64,000 bases of DNA, taken from assembly GCA_905221605.1 (NCBI GenBank), contig CAJNDS010000061.1, positions 164,001 through 228,000 on the forward strand. The letters are read 5' to 3'. A program made the position numbers and the translations under genes. The notes under the pieces were generated by a model. That model worked only from the letters and a program-made list of their open reading frames with translations. It was not told where the DNA came from and did no database searches. The DNA is from Symbiodinium natans (lineage: Eukaryota; Sar; Dinophyceae; Suessiales; Symbiodiniaceae). This document shows, one piece after another, positions 31,261 through 42,102 of the stretch; within the stretch, counting starts at the first letter, position 1, and every line of letters begins with the position of its first letter.

Positions 31261-31699
31261 TCGACGCAAGCAGGCATAAGCGCACTAAGGGCGAGTGCAG
31301 AGGAAAACAGCTTAGGTCACGAAAGCAAGCTCTAGCAGACGTCACATGAATTCACACAACGATACAGACAGACAAGACACAGACACCTGCACCCGCACCA
31401 GCACCTCCGCCCGCAGTCTTTCGGTCACCGGGCCAGATGCAGCAAAAGCAACCCAGTGCGCACGAGGCGTTGATCCAGACGAGCTGGACCGAGTCCGGTT
31501 GCCTAGCTGGAGCGGCTCACGAGTGCCAGATGCATGCTGCAGCATGCGGAATCATGGCTACGTGGATTGTCCATGAGGTCAGTCAGGAGTCTGGGCGGCT
31601 GGAGGCAACTCCACTGCAGGGTAATAGGGAGTGAAGTGATAGTAGTCGTGAATTCCAGGTGTTGAGACACTTGGGGTCCCTGTTACGTTCAAGCCCGGG

Positions 31700-32910
31700 G
31701 CTGACATGAGCGAGGAACGCGAGCTACTGACCATCCTCCGGATCGGCAAACCTGTAAGTGCAGCTCCTTGCGCTCTGCTTGTGTAAGGTCAGAGCGTGCT
31801 GGAGCTCGGATGTGGCTCTGGGCTGCTGGCGAAGGAGGTCAGCCACACGTTCTGGCATGGTGACTGTTGTAGGGCACCATGCGATCAGCAGAAGGGCCAG
31901 ACCACGACAACACGGTGCACTAGAGCCCAGCATTCAGCACAGTGGCAGCTCCAATCACGAGATCGGCGCAATGCAACTCACACACAAGGACACAGCTTGA
32001 ACGATGCAACTTGCACGCGCATGGGGTAGAAGCCAGGAGATTGCCGTGATGCTCGGTCTGGTACTCATGATGCTCACGATGTTTGCCTTGGGATGCTAGT
32101 CTCCTGTGTCTCCTATGTCTCCTTTGGCTCCAGTTACATGCACAACCCAATCAAGTCTCGGCATTCATGGTGCCAGCTTTCGGTCACTTTGTGTTCTTAC
32201 GATCCTCATGACGCTGTTTTTTGGCGGGTGGACGACATGGGTCCTTTCGCCTTTGATTTACTGTGGTGCTCACCAGGCCCTTTGATCTCTGGCCTATTCA
32301 CGTTTCCCACTACATGCCAACGATTGGAAGGCTCATCGCCGAGACATTGTTGGCGTCTGGAGCCTGTCAAGGGGTGTCGTTGATGCCCACTTGACGCAGC
32401 GCGAGCTGCGAACCAAGCTCAGGTCGAGATGTGTCCCGCGATGGCGCAAAAAGCGTCATGCGCCTGGAGTCCCCAACGAGCTCTTGCCACAGATGTTTGT
32501 ATGCACTAGGTCTACGCGGATGGACGTGGTGATACCCGAGAACCTTCTGGAGTACTATCCCCCGGAAAGATGCCAGCTCAGCATGCGCATGTGCGAGGAC
32601 TTATGGCCAACTTGAGGGCGTGGCTCCGATGCTTAGCTTGGCCATTGCCTGACCCCAGGCCCCGATGCCGTAGTGCTTTCGAATGTTTTGGAGCCTTACC
32701 CAGCAGAGGCGCGACACAGTGATACGCAGCAATCTGTCATTGTTGTATTATGTTGTTTTTGTTTTTTGCACTTGCCAGGTCAGGAGACTTCTCTTCGCGC
32801 ATGTCCGCGATTTTCTGCAGCCTGGTGGGCGATCTGGCTGCACTTGTCAGGTCGCCAGTGATATGGTGAAAGTGCTCGTTGGAGAAGCGCCAGAGGGCTA
32901 ATCGGATCGG
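31700..32910 (+). CDS. Class I SAM-dependent methyltransferase exons (locus)
   Basis: 31,706-31,752 reads SEERELLTILRIGKP and ends at gtaagt, a canonical donor. 31,795-31,862 reads VLELGCGSGLLAKEV, the glycine-rich SAM-binding motif I (V-L-E-L-G-C-G-S-G). 32,664-32,728 reads PDAVVLSNVLEPYPAE, matching motif IV (D-x-V-V-x-S-N-V-L). 32,785-32,832 reads LLFAHVRDFLQPGGRSG, the motif V/VI helix and P-G-G turn. All are in order on the + strand. The middle (32,000-32,600) is only partly readable, with LIAETLLASGACQG at 32,314-32,368. Methyl acceptor unknown. An intron of only about 40 bases after gtaagt looks too short, so the first junction is unsure. Confidence 0.55.
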
Positions 32911-32943
32911 GGAGAACCGCAAGGAAAACATGTTGCTTTCTTT

Positions 32944-32982
32944 CTGTTTCGCTCTCTCTCTCTCTCTCTCTCCCTCTCTCCG
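32944..32982. repeat. CT microsatellite
   Basis: (CT)n of about 18 units with one interruption. Confidence 0.9.
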
Positions 32983-33394
32983 CTCATGGGACGTGGGGGT
33001 CAAGTGTCGCAGGGATGTCATATGGATCACGAGCCTCCATGCGACCCGTACCGGTTCAGATCCATTCGTTGAGCTGGACCCGGAGGGTGTGCCGAGAAAA
33101 CATCATGTTGCCTCGATAAGCCTGGTATGCGTGGCCGGAGATGATGTAGCGTAGCCAGAACAATCAGCAGTCTTAGCATGTACGTGCACAGAGACATCCC
33201 AAACCTGGACTCTTGCTGGTGGCCGCTAGAATGCAATTGTCGTGCTCCACATGAACGCCACTTGTCATCCGGATTCTGAGTGTTGATTCGATCACGAGAT
33301 TCCCATACACTTACACTTGGCACATCTAGATGTGGATCAGATTCATTGGATTGTAAGCTGATGAGCTTTTGCTTGTTCTGCACAGTTTCAAGGC

Positions 33395-33480
33395 AGGTCA
33401 TCGTTGCTGTCACAGTGGGCGAGACTGGTTTGGGCCAAGGGCTCAGGGAGCTGTGTTTCAATATCTTTGTGCAGATCCCT
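33395..33480 (+). CDS. Probable exon, unrecognised
   Basis: After a aaggcag acceptor reads VIVAVTVGETGLGQGLRELC followed by FNIFVQ. Strand-then-helix composition suggests a soluble alpha/beta domain. It may belong with the methyltransferase upstream or start another gene. Confidence 0.35.
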
Positions 33481-33594
33481 TGAACAAGCAGTTTGCGTGT
33501 TCGAGGTACAGCATCAGAGTCGATCTTGGACCTGGTTCTGCCAAGTGTGCTTGTCCAAGTGGGGCTCCCGACATGACTTGTGCGTAACTTTGCA

Positions 33595-33830
33595 AATGTG
33601 CCACAGGCTCCACCCATGCAAGCGGATGATATCGAGGACGGATCCTGTAGCATTCTGGAGTTTGGAGCCAATAGAGGGCTGCCTCTCAGCTGCTCTCCTG
33701 AGAGACCCCGACGCAGGAAGACCTTCTGCTGGCTGGATTTGATGTCGCTGTGCCCGAACTTCTCTGCATCAGAAGAGAGCGTGAGGCAGGACTTGCGTGA
33801 ATCTTTCCAGCAAGAGATTCGGAAGTAATA
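33595..33830 (+). CDS. Probable exon, possible second methyltransferase-like segment
   Basis: 33,605-33,685 reads MQADDIEDGSCSILEFGANR followed by GLPLS. The I-L-E-F-G-A-x-x-G-L-P spacing recalls motif I of lysine-type methyltransferases, with an Asn in place of a Gly. The rest reads SASEESVRQDLRESFQQEI in a helical pattern. Weak. Confidence 0.25.
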
Positions 33831-33994
33831 AGTAGTCGTCGTAACGGACCGATTTCATTGTTGGCCATGTGCTCAAGCAACTCAAGGGCTTGTTGCCCGT
33901 ATCGGATCCAATGTGTACCTCTTGCTCGCAGCGAGCTCGCAGCAGCGAACGTGACTGAACGTTGCCAACGTAACTTTTTGTGACATTAAGTACG

Positions 33995-34115
33995 CCTTGC
34001 TAGAAAGCAACGCGGGGTCAGTTGCTGGAGCCAATGCCATGTCAAATACAGCCACGAACAATCCTGAAGCTGCGCCATCATGTTTTGATAAGCCGTGGAT
34101 GCAACAGGGTGAGCA
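33995..34115 (+). CDS. Possible exon, unrecognised
   Basis: Reads ALLESNAGSVAGANAMSNTA followed by TNNPEAAPSCFDKPWMQQG. The composition is polar and low in Arg/Cys, unlike the shadow frames around it. Family unknown. Confidence 0.3.
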
Positions 34116-34401
34116 CTACTGAAGCCATGGCACTCCGATTTCGGCGAGAGGGCGACTTCATCAAGCACAGGGTGCACATGGAACGCGAGCTTTCCCAGAC
34201 GCACTTGACAAGTGTCGGATCTGCTTGCATTGTTCAGTGAGTCTCAGAATGACTGAAACTGCTTTGCTGGGCATGAGGTATGGGCATATCACCTTGGATC
34301 GAGGACAGCGCATTGAAACACGTGAGCTCATGTTAGTTCAGCCTTGTTCGAAATTGTTGTTTTGCATCTTTTTAACCATTGACGCATGCCTTGTCGCCAG
34401 G

Positions 34402-34480
34402 ACTTCAAGTGGCGAGTGATTGATTGGCACTACCAGTACTACATGGGCCCGAAGGCATCGGCTGATCTGAGGGACAATCC
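34402..34480 (+). CDS. Possible exon, unrecognised
   Basis: After gccag reads DFKWRVIDWHYQYYMGPKAS followed by ADLRDNPWRM. It is aromatic-rich and coherent with a cag acceptor. I do not recognise the family. Confidence 0.35.
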
Positions 34481-34728
34481 ATGGCGAATGTCTCTGCCTT
34501 CTGTGGTAGGCCCGGAATGCCGTGATGTCGAATCAGAGGCATGCTCGATCCATCCAGGCCTTAGAAGCTGTTCAAGCTTGTTCGAGTTGTTAATATCTCG
34601 TAATTGCTGTGCGAAACGCCAGCGACCAAGCAATCACTTTTACCAGTGCTCAAAGTAGAACTGTCAACCAGGCAATACATAAGCTACATGTCGCATCCGT
34701 TCTCATTATTGTTTTCCGATCGCACAGG

Positions 34729-34810
34729 ACATGTACGACAAGAGAGCTAATGGCTTTGTGCAAAGACTTGCCAAAGACGATGCTATCACCGCCCCATATT
34801 CTCCTGCAAG
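34729..34810 (+). CDS. Possible exon, unrecognised
   Basis: After a cacag acceptor reads DMYDKRANGFVQRLAKDDAI followed by TAPYSPA. Same style as the exon at 34,402. Confidence 0.3.
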
Positions 34811-35129
34811 GAGTGCATGTTGTCGTGCGTTCGGGATGACACCTTGGCTTTACAAACACAGGGAAGAACTTTGCAGGACGAAATACTTCGCTTGGACCAC
34901 TTGCCTGCCAAGGGCTCATGCCCTAGTGAAAGCAGCGCTCAGTCATGGATGCGATACTTCAGGACATAGTCAGCTCCATGCCTCGCTTCGTTCCAGTGTT
35001 GGCTTCGTTTCAGTGGTTCTCGTCAGGCGGTTGACTTGTGAGGCTTGTCAGGCTGAGGCTGCTGGGGCTCTCGCCAAATGGGCCCATTAAGCCCTCGATC
35101 CGATTGCGGACGTACTCGTTGTGAACCTA

Positions 35130-35272
35130 AGGTCACGCCGCTGCATAAGAGTTCCAATCCATTCTGCCCGGTGACTCCAAACAGAACCGGTTGGCGCGAG
35201 TACATCGAGCAAAAGGAGCCTGGGCATCTGAGACGCTTCTGGCCAGCGTTGCGAGATCTTCTCAGTGCAGTT
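35130..35272 (+). CDS. Exon with canonical donor, unrecognised
   Basis: Reads NRTGWREYIEQKEPGHLRRF followed by WPALRDLLSAVG and ends at gtgagt (about 35,274), a canonical donor. This is one of the better-defined exons in this part of the window. The next exon must lie beyond the TTA/TAC microsatellite. Confidence 0.4.
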
Positions 35273-35285
35273 GGTGAGTGCGTGG

Positions 35286-35324
35286 AATTATCATTATTAT
35301 TATTATTATTAATATTATTATTGT

Positions 35325-35365
<41 letters not shown>

Positions 35366-35545
35366 CTACTACTACTTCTGTTATAATAATAATAATTATT
35401 AATATTATTATCACTATTCTGACATTTATTATTGTTACACTTATATTCGTATTATTGTTACTAGTATTGTTATTACTATATTGTGAAATTATTTGAATCT
35501 GCCGTCGCCGTCGCCACCGCCGCCCTCGTCGTCGTCGTCGTCTAT
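35286..35545. repeat. Compound trinucleotide microsatellite
   Basis: (ATT)n, then (TAC)n with about 15 units, then degenerate ATT units, then (CGT)n near 35,523-35,542. It opens directly behind the donor of the exon at 35,130. Confidence 0.95.
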
Positions 35546-35815
35546 TATTAATGGTAAACGCTTGCGCGCGCCGCCTCGGCAGCCGGGCCGGCCCACGGAC
35601 GGGAAAGGAGGAAATAGGGTTTCTGGACCCCCACGGCATCGGTTTGCAGCTCCTCCAAGCGATGAAGGGGGGTCCCACAGGGCGGGGGGTGCGTCACAAA
35701 CTTTGGCATGGGGAAGTTAGGGGGAAGGAGACCGGATCAGGTCTGCTTGTTCCAAACGCTTCTCGGCAGGAAGCCGAGGCAAATATTATTCTTGTTTTTA
35801 TTCTTATTCTCATTG

Positions 35816-35882
35816 TATGTATATATATATATATATGTATATATAGATGTATATATATATATGTACATATATATATGTATAG
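35816..35882. repeat. TA dinucleotide-rich repeat
   Basis: Alternating tatata with gta/tgta breaks. A second such tract lies at 36,405-36,445. Frames through them give Tyr/Ile/Val runs only. Confidence 0.9.
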
Positions 35883-35990
35883 AGTGTCTCGATCGTAGCC
35901 TATGATGCTGTCTCAGGAGGTGCGGGGCGCTGTGCGGCCAACATCTCCGAAGAACAAGCAGCCAAAGTCTCAGAAGCTGTTTATCAAGAG

Positions 35991-36118
35991 TTCCCCTACC
36001 ACCCCCCTCTTTTCAACCTCCCCCGGTTCCCCTCATAATTAAGGCTATTTGGGGACAATTAAGCCTAAATAAAGCTAAGAAAAGGGGGAGGGGTGGTACA
36101 GAGAGGGGTAGTAGGGAA
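35991..36118. repeat. Imperfect fold-back element
   Basis: 35,991-36,014 (ttcccctaccacccccc) is roughly inverted at 36,080-36,118, where the arm is partly duplicated. The inner part holds two aattaag copies. It lies 23 bases from the much better inverted repeat at 36,142. Confidence 0.55.
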
Positions 36119-36141
36119 ACCTATGAGATTGTGGCAATGGC

Positions 36142-36237
36142 TTGGGATGTTCCCCCTTGTACTAACAGTCCTTAGTGGGGATTATAGTTATTCTAATCCC
36201 CATTAAGGACTGTTAGTACAAGGGGGGAACATCCCAA
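36142..36237. repeat. 43-bp near-perfect inverted repeat (hairpin)
   Basis: The left arm 36,142-36,184 and right arm 36,194-36,237 are reverse complements except for one substitution and one extra base; the loop is 9 bases (36,185-36,193). The arms begin ttgggatgttccccc. There is no open frame. It could be a small fold-back transposable element or the remains of an inverted duplication. Confidence 0.9.
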
Positions 36238-36529
36238 TGGCCCCAATGAGAATGCAGAGACTGGCCCAGGCACAAAATCCAACACATCATGGATCCGAAG
36301 CCAAAGGCTGGACTAGCTCTGTCTCAGCTTTTTCAGCATCGAGACTGAGAGGTCCATGTGAAAGTCGTTTTGGTATGTGCCATATATGTATGATTATCGA
36401 AAAAAAGTATATATACATACATATATACATATGTACACGTGTATGTCTGTACATTGCTGCCATGCAGGGCTCCAAGCATGTGATGTCTGGGACGGACGAC
36501 ACGGTTCCCATCTTTCCAACACAAGTCTG

Positions 36530-36655
36530 AGCGGGGCCTTGGATTCGCTGCCAGCAGTCTGCTCTCGCAGTTCATCTCATCTGAAGCTAGAAGGTATTTG
36601 AAGCTATTGGTTGCTGCTGGCACGCTGGCCGAGAGCACAAAAGTTGTGCCATGCT
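36530..36655 (+). CDS. Probable helical exon, unrecognised
   Basis: Reads SERGLGFAASSLLSQFISSE followed by ARRYLKLLVAAGTLAESTKV, a strongly helical pattern. Competing frames over the same bases have Ser/Arg/Cys-rich composition. Family unknown. Confidence 0.35.
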
Positions 36656-36726
36656 GTGCCATGCTGGGTGCTCTGGGTGCATCTGGGTGCCTTCGGCCTT
36701 GCCTATCCTTGCCTTGCCTTGGAAGC

Positions 36727-36787
36727 TATTATTATCATTATTATTAATATTAATTATTATTATTATTAAATATTATTATTATTATAT
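36727..36787. repeat. ATT trinucleotide microsatellite
   Basis: (ATT)n of about 19 units with small interruptions. Confidence 0.9.
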
Positions 36788-36924
36788 TGACGTGGCATGG
36801 CATGACAATTGCGTCCAGGAGCCGAGCAGAGTTCAGCGGCGATCCATCGCGAATTGCTCAGGTCAGGTCGATCCTCTCCATCAGTCCATGTTCTGATCCT
36901 TTGTCCTGCTCATCCTAGCCGACG

Positions 36925-37000
36925 CTCCTGGGGATTTTGGATGAGTTTGTGTGTGCCAAGGCGATCCTGGTCGGAAAAAAGGCTCGAGCTTAATGAGCTT
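36925..37000 (+). CDS. Possible exon, unrecognised
   Basis: Reads PTLLGILDEFVCAKAILVGK, a short hydrophobic helix-like stretch ending in AAAAGGC. Function unknown. Confidence 0.25.
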
Positions 37001-37288
37001 GATGCTACGCAAGTGAATTTGAGACTCTCCTGAGCCTTGACGGAAAAGAAAAGAACTGCCCGCTCCATTTGCGCAGCATCGCTGGGAAGAGTTAGATGGT
37101 GGGAACACATCACGTGCACTAACTTTGGGCCGTGCCTGAGCTCAAGCCCTCATCCGGGAACGGTTAAATCACGCGATACTATTTTGACTTCACGATTGTA
37201 GCAGGCGCGCAGCAGGGCGACTGTTGCGAATGTGCAAAGTAATGATCAGCTATCAACTGTAACGGATGAACATGGCTCTTGCCAGGCC

Positions 37289-37460
37289 ACCATGGATGCC
37301 TACGGTATTTTCCTTGGAGGCTTTCATATCGATGCCCAGACCTTCGAGGCCTGGCTTCCCTCCTTCCCCCTTTTTGGGAAAGATCGACAGACCTCGACGC
37401 AGGCCCTCTTCGGGATGATCGTGGTTATGGTGATGCTTCGGCTGGAGCTTTTCAGGTGTG
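37289..37460 (+). CDS. Possible exon, unrecognised
   Basis: After a gccag acceptor one frame reads TMDAYGIFLGGFHIDAQTFE followed by AWLPSFPLFGKDRQTSTQAL. It is coherent and ends near gtgtgag (37,456), a possible donor. No family recognised. Confidence 0.35.
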
Positions 37461-37757
37461 AGAAAGAGACTTCGTCATGTGGCATCATGCTTTTGCAGCT
37501 GCTTTGTTCCGGGACATGTACCAAGATTGAGAGGCGGGCGGTCAATGGACGTCCGGGTGAAGCAGCTCCGCCTGCGCCTGATCTCCCCTCATCACAAGTG
37601 TGAGGTATCAGCTGGCAACGGATCATGATGAGAAGGGCTGCATATGCCAGCCACTAGGTCAGCCGACAAGTACAAGAAACTGCTGCGAGAGTGCGCACCA
37701 GAGGCAAACCACAGATAGGCTTTGTTGTTTGAAGATACGCGAATGCTCTAGCCACAA

Positions 37758-37868
37758 AATTCCGAAGAGCTGCAGGCGATTGGAACTCTCGCATGCATTC
37801 TGCTGGTGATTGCCTTGCGATCCCGCGGCGACACCATTGGAGAGTCAATGGACGAGCGCTCCCGAGAG
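37758..37868 (+). CDS. Possible transmembrane exon
   Basis: Reads NSEELQAIGTLACILLVIAL followed by RSRGDTIGESMDERSRE and ends at gtcagc. One membrane helix followed by a charged tail. Might pair with other weak hydrophobic exons near 39.2-40.8 kb. Confidence 0.35.
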
Positions 37869-39204
37869 GTCAGCGCCTCGCATGTAGACTCGTCGTGTAT
37901 CAGTTGCAAGATCAACTCATTGTTGGAGCTTCGGGTTCAAGTGAAACACAGATGTGGCAGGCTTGGGAAGCCATAAAAGCACAGTGGCCGGTGCTGATGA
38001 CGGCAGACACGCTGCTGGCCCTGCAGGCACGGGGCTTACACTGCATACCCCTTGCACTTAGCAGCACACCTGCTACGTGCTGCTTCGTCAACTGCATGGC
38101 TAGCCAGCGAAAGTAGCTGAAAGGCTTCCTGGCTTGCAACCCGCACATACCCGCACAATCCTGTGCCACCGCGCTGTTGACTTGGACAATAGGGTGTCAA
38201 ACGTCACGGAAGCCAGCTATTTGTCTGCAGGCTCCGGCTTTAGCTGTCGTCCGCCCTGTTCTCAAGTTGGATCTCTTTGTGCGCACGCGTGGGCGGGCCG
38301 GCGGCGTGCGTGCGTGTGTGGGCGATGGGTCCGGGTTGGGTGAGCGGGTGCAAGCTGCAGGAACTCGCTGCTCTCAAGTAGGAGCATCTCAAGTGCATGG
38401 GTCCAAAAAAACCTCCCAATCTTCGATTTTCGAGGCAATGGCATCTTTGGAAATTCGGCCCGCAAAATGAGTTTTTCTTTTTTTCAGAGTTGGCTGTTTG
38501 CAAAGCGACATGACATTGGCCACATGAAACTACGCAAAAGCTGGCGTCTCACACATTGGGCGCATGCAGGATTTGTGGCCATCCATCGAAGACCTCAGTC
38601 AAACCCCAAGGACACCACTGTACCGAAAATGAGATGCTCACGCACACCGCGCATTGCTAGTACCAGAGAAGCACAAGGAAAGGGTGCTGCGCTGCTGCCA
38701 GTAGCTTTTTGGCTTCTGACGTTTTTCTGACGTTCACCTCAGGGCTCTGCTGTGGCTGCCACAGCCCGGGCAATTGCCAGGTGATGTTGCGGCTGATCGT
38801 CGTGCTCTCGGCCGTGCTACGATCAGGCGCGCACATAGGTCAGAGCTCCCGCTGCTACGATACATGCCGTCGCGGTGGTCTACTTTGAGGAAATGGGAAG
38901 ACCTCGCCTTTGTTGGAGGAATGTGCCTTGCCACGTGCCCAAGGAAGATCCCGCTCTTCACGGGTGTGTGAGAGAGAGAGAATGGTTTGATGTGATTGAC
39001 TGCTTGTGTTTGAGGTTGTGGTTCGGGGGAGCTGCTGCGAGATCAGCCGTCTTGATGCACAGCAAGGCCAGAAGAAAGTCTTTGATGCCGCCGTTCCTAC
39101 TTCTGCATTGTTCCAGGCCTATTGGCTTGAAGGACCTGTCGGCGGAATGATTCCCACAATTTTGGAGGTCTGAGTGCTTCCTTGCCTGCTGGATCTGCAT
39201 CCGG

Positions 39205-39765
39205 GCTTTCTTGGCCGTAGGTTATGCTGGCACCGTTGCTGTTCCTTCTGGGCAAGCAAGCGCTGCGCCGATCGACATTGACCATGACGGTGGTCGGCGG
39301 CCATGCTGCACGCGTCAAGACAGATCAATGCACGAAGGGTTTCGTGTAGGTCACGGTGTTGGTGGGCATCTTTGCGCAGCGGAACAACATTCATTTGGCC
39401 GGGAACCGAATGAGCTTGAGTTGCTGGTGGGGGCTGTTTTTCCCTGTCCTGCGTGAAGCCATGGAAAGGCCGAGGAGCAGGAAGCCAACCTGCTCTTCAC
39501 TGCCGCGCACAGCTTTGAGCTGTTATCAGCAGTTCTTTGGCAAGAACAGTTGCCTTCTGTCTTCGGCAGCGAGGTATGTCTGGTCAAACAAAGTATGCCC
39601 AGTGTCTTGCAGGTGCTCTACCTTGGCCGAACACTTCTAGCCGACAATGTGCTTCGACAGCACAGCAGGTATTACTTGGCACTCTTGCTGCCAGACGGCA
39701 GCTCCTGCACTGCATAGGCTTGAGATTCTGTCGTTTGCTCAGGACAGTCCTGATTTTGAGTTTTC
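39205..39765 (+). CDS. Series of possible exons, unrecognised
   Basis: 39,220-39,330 reads VMLAPLLFLLGKQALRRSTL. 39,462-39,572 reads KAEEQEANLLFTAAHSFELL followed by SAVLWQEQLPSVFGSE. 39,605-39,655 reads VLQVLYLGRTLLADNV. 39,738-39,895 reads DSPDFEFSLTFTPGTKTASR, with a cag acceptor at 39,743. All are + strand with natural composition. They look like parts of one gene but match nothing I can name. Confidence 0.35.
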
Positions 39766-39984
39766 TTTGACATTTACGCCCGGCACCAAGACAGCATCAC
39801 GCCGATCTGCCCAGTATGAGAAGGTTACGCAGCGTGATGCGAGTCGATGGCCAGAGTGTAATGGCTTGGGCAAGCTCGTGCCACTAGTGCAGACTAGTTG
39901 ATCGTTTGATGTTGTTGCCCAATGCCAAGGCATTTTGTTATGGTTGTGCAGCAAAGTCTGGCTGTGTACTTCTGGCTCCAGGCA

Positions 39985-40083
39985 GGTTGCTCTAAATTCA
40001 CTCAACTTCGTCGCGCCACTCGATACTCTGCATCCGTCCATACCCATTGTGCAGCAGAGACTGCAGGCATTCGAGCCGGACAC
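39985..40083 (+). CDS. Exon with both splice sites visible, unrecognised
   Basis: Flanked by ccaggcag (acceptor, 39,977-39,984) and gtgagt (donor, 40,084). Reads VALNSLNFVAPLDTLHPSIP followed by IVQQRLQAFEPDT. A well-defined internal exon of about 99 bases. Family unknown. Confidence 0.5.
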
Positions 40084-40089
40084 CGTGAG

Positions 40090-41225
40090 TGGGACTGGGC
40101 AACAGACCTATCCATGTTCAATCATCAACACGCGAAACCATCGTGAAGTTCCGTTCCATCCTAGGCTGGGAATTGCCGCAATACAGCTGAGCTGCCTTGG
40201 CCAGCTTTGTGCGTGCGCTTGCCTCCATTGCAACAGTGTCGCTCCATGTCACAGCCAACTCAGCTCCCGCTTACTTCTCCTTGGAAGGTACCTGGCAGCC
40301 GCCTCCCTGCATATAGCAACTTGGCAGGGGCCTCAGGTCCAGACCATTCCAGAGCATTCGACCAGCTGTGCACAGCATCGCCCTAAAGTGCACAAGGTTC
40401 GTGGACGAAGCAAATCAGCCAATTCATGCGCATTTGTAGGTAGAACGACGATGACATTCTGTTTCACTGACGTCATGATGCACCATTCGGGCAGAAAAAG
40501 CTATCCGAGCAGGTGATGTGAGCACTGCTAGGCCGCACTGGCATCTATGATCAGCCACGAATTCACAGGGAAAGGAGGGCTGAAGAAAGATGGCGTCGGT
40601 GGAAGATCCCGGAGCTGCCTCCTCTTTGTCTTAGTGCAGCTAAGCATCCTGCGCTTGACTTTTGGCAACGTTGAACATTGGCTTTATGCTTGACAAATGC
40701 GATCATTTTCACCCCAACAAGAACCTTTGGTGGAACTTGGGGATTTGGACGGGGCTAAGTCGGCAAAGTGGCCAGACCGGGTTTGGATTTGGAGCTTTTA
40801 TGGGCATGGGCAGCGCTCTGCTGTTTCAATTGTTCACGCGCTAGACGTTGCGAGTTGAGTTGGCTGATGAGCACTGGCTCAATGCACTGAGCAGAAGCCC
40901 AGAACAAGTTCAACATCGGACGTTGAAGAGTGCCCGAAGAAACGTTTGCCCAGCAAGGAGTGCTAGTGATGATGGATGATTATGGCGAAAACATGACTTG
41001 TATCCCACGCCAAGTCTTCTTGCAGACAGGCGAGCAAGAGCCTCTGAGCAGCCACAAGATGTCAAGAGGTGGCTTATGCAATTTGAGAGATGCCACCGAA
41101 CATCTGCAGCATGACTATGTTGAGCATGTTGGCTGTGCGGACGCATGCAAACGCGGTACTCTTCCTCGCGTTCCACTGTGATTTGCTCTCGCCGGGTCTT
41201 TTCGTTCTAGCAGGCCTGCGGAACG
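40090..41225. other. Weak coding signal only
   Basis: 40,745-40,840 reads a glycine-rich hydrophobic segment (FGAFMGMGSALLFQLFTR) to a TAG. 40,930-41,181 is a soluble open frame (MPEETFAQQGVLVMMDDYGE). Either could be a terminal exon. No family recognised. Confidence 0.25.
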
Positions 41226-41236
41226 TTTAGCCAAGA

Positions 41237-41298
41237 AACCCTAAACCCTAAACCCTAAACCCTAAACCCCAAACCCTAAACCCTAAACCCTAAACCCG
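41237..41298. repeat. Interstitial telomere-type repeat (CCCTAAA)
   Basis: Eight to nine nearly perfect CCCTAAA units on the + strand, one variant (CCCCAAA). It lies far from any end visible here. Frames across it are rejected. Confidence 0.95.
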
Positions 41299-41917
41299 TG
41301 AATCCTAAGTTGATAAAGAAGTGCGGAGTCGCAAGCAGGCTTGAGAAGGACCAAGCCGACGGTTGAGTAGACAACCAGAAAGGAGGGCGCAACCAACAAG
41401 CCCAAAAAGGAATCCAATGGGCATGACTGTTCGAGAACAGGACAGTGGCACCCTTTCTTTGAGCTGTAGAAGCCTGTGAAGGACCGGTCAACCCTCAACT
41501 CTCGAAGAAGAACCCTGTGGAGTCGCCGACTAACCCGACAAGGCATGGAACATACTCTAAGACCCTAACCTGAAGCCCAAATTCCCCAACATCATTTTGT
41601 CAATTCACCAGTGGATCACCAAGGGACACGAAGTAGCCAAGTAGCTTCAGGATGAATCATATGACTGTCTGAGCCACTCAGCATGTGCTGCGGCCGCTGG
41701 TTCAAAAAATTGAGGGTCTCACCTCATGACAGGCTGGCTATCGAGACGCATAGGGATCAGAAACGATCCGGTCTTTCCGGCAAGCACGGCAAACAAGACA
41801 TTGAGCAAATTTTATCGGTGCTGTAGATAGCCGCCGCACTCTAAAATTAGGAGTCGGTTTCCCAGTGGTGGCGTTGCATCACACGTCTGTCTTGGTCCGA
41901 CTCATGTATTGCTCAGG

Positions 41918-42102
41918 TCCCCAACGCGTTTCTTGGAATGGCGACTTTACCGACCCAACCATTCGAGTTCGATGCGGAGCCGAACCACTCTGAGATCCCT
42001 TGTGAGTGTGTACGTGGGAATTAAGCGCTCTGAGAACTCACCGAGCAAAGGCGAGCAGAACTCTCTGCTGAGGCTTGTGACAGGCTCCGTCGAGATCTCC
42101 AA
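41918..42102 (+). CDS. First two exons of the coiled-coil series
   Basis: 41,918-42,000 follows ctcag and ends at gtgagt; it reads VPNAFLGMATLPTQPFEFDA followed by EPNHSEIP. 42,023-42,102 reads ALRELTEQRRAELSAEACDR followed by LRRDLQ, a typical coiled-coil heptad pattern. The 40-base gap is short for an intron. Confidence 0.5.

Noticed and set aside
30884-31349. Open frames of 115-153 codons on both strands over the GCTGCTGGT repeat
   Set aside because: A 9-base repeat without stops keeps all frames open; the proteins are single-tripeptide runs.
33027-33671. 214-codon minus-strand frame
   Set aside because: It has Ser/Thr/Arg-rich shadow composition and overlaps better + strand exon candidates at 33,395 and 33,595.
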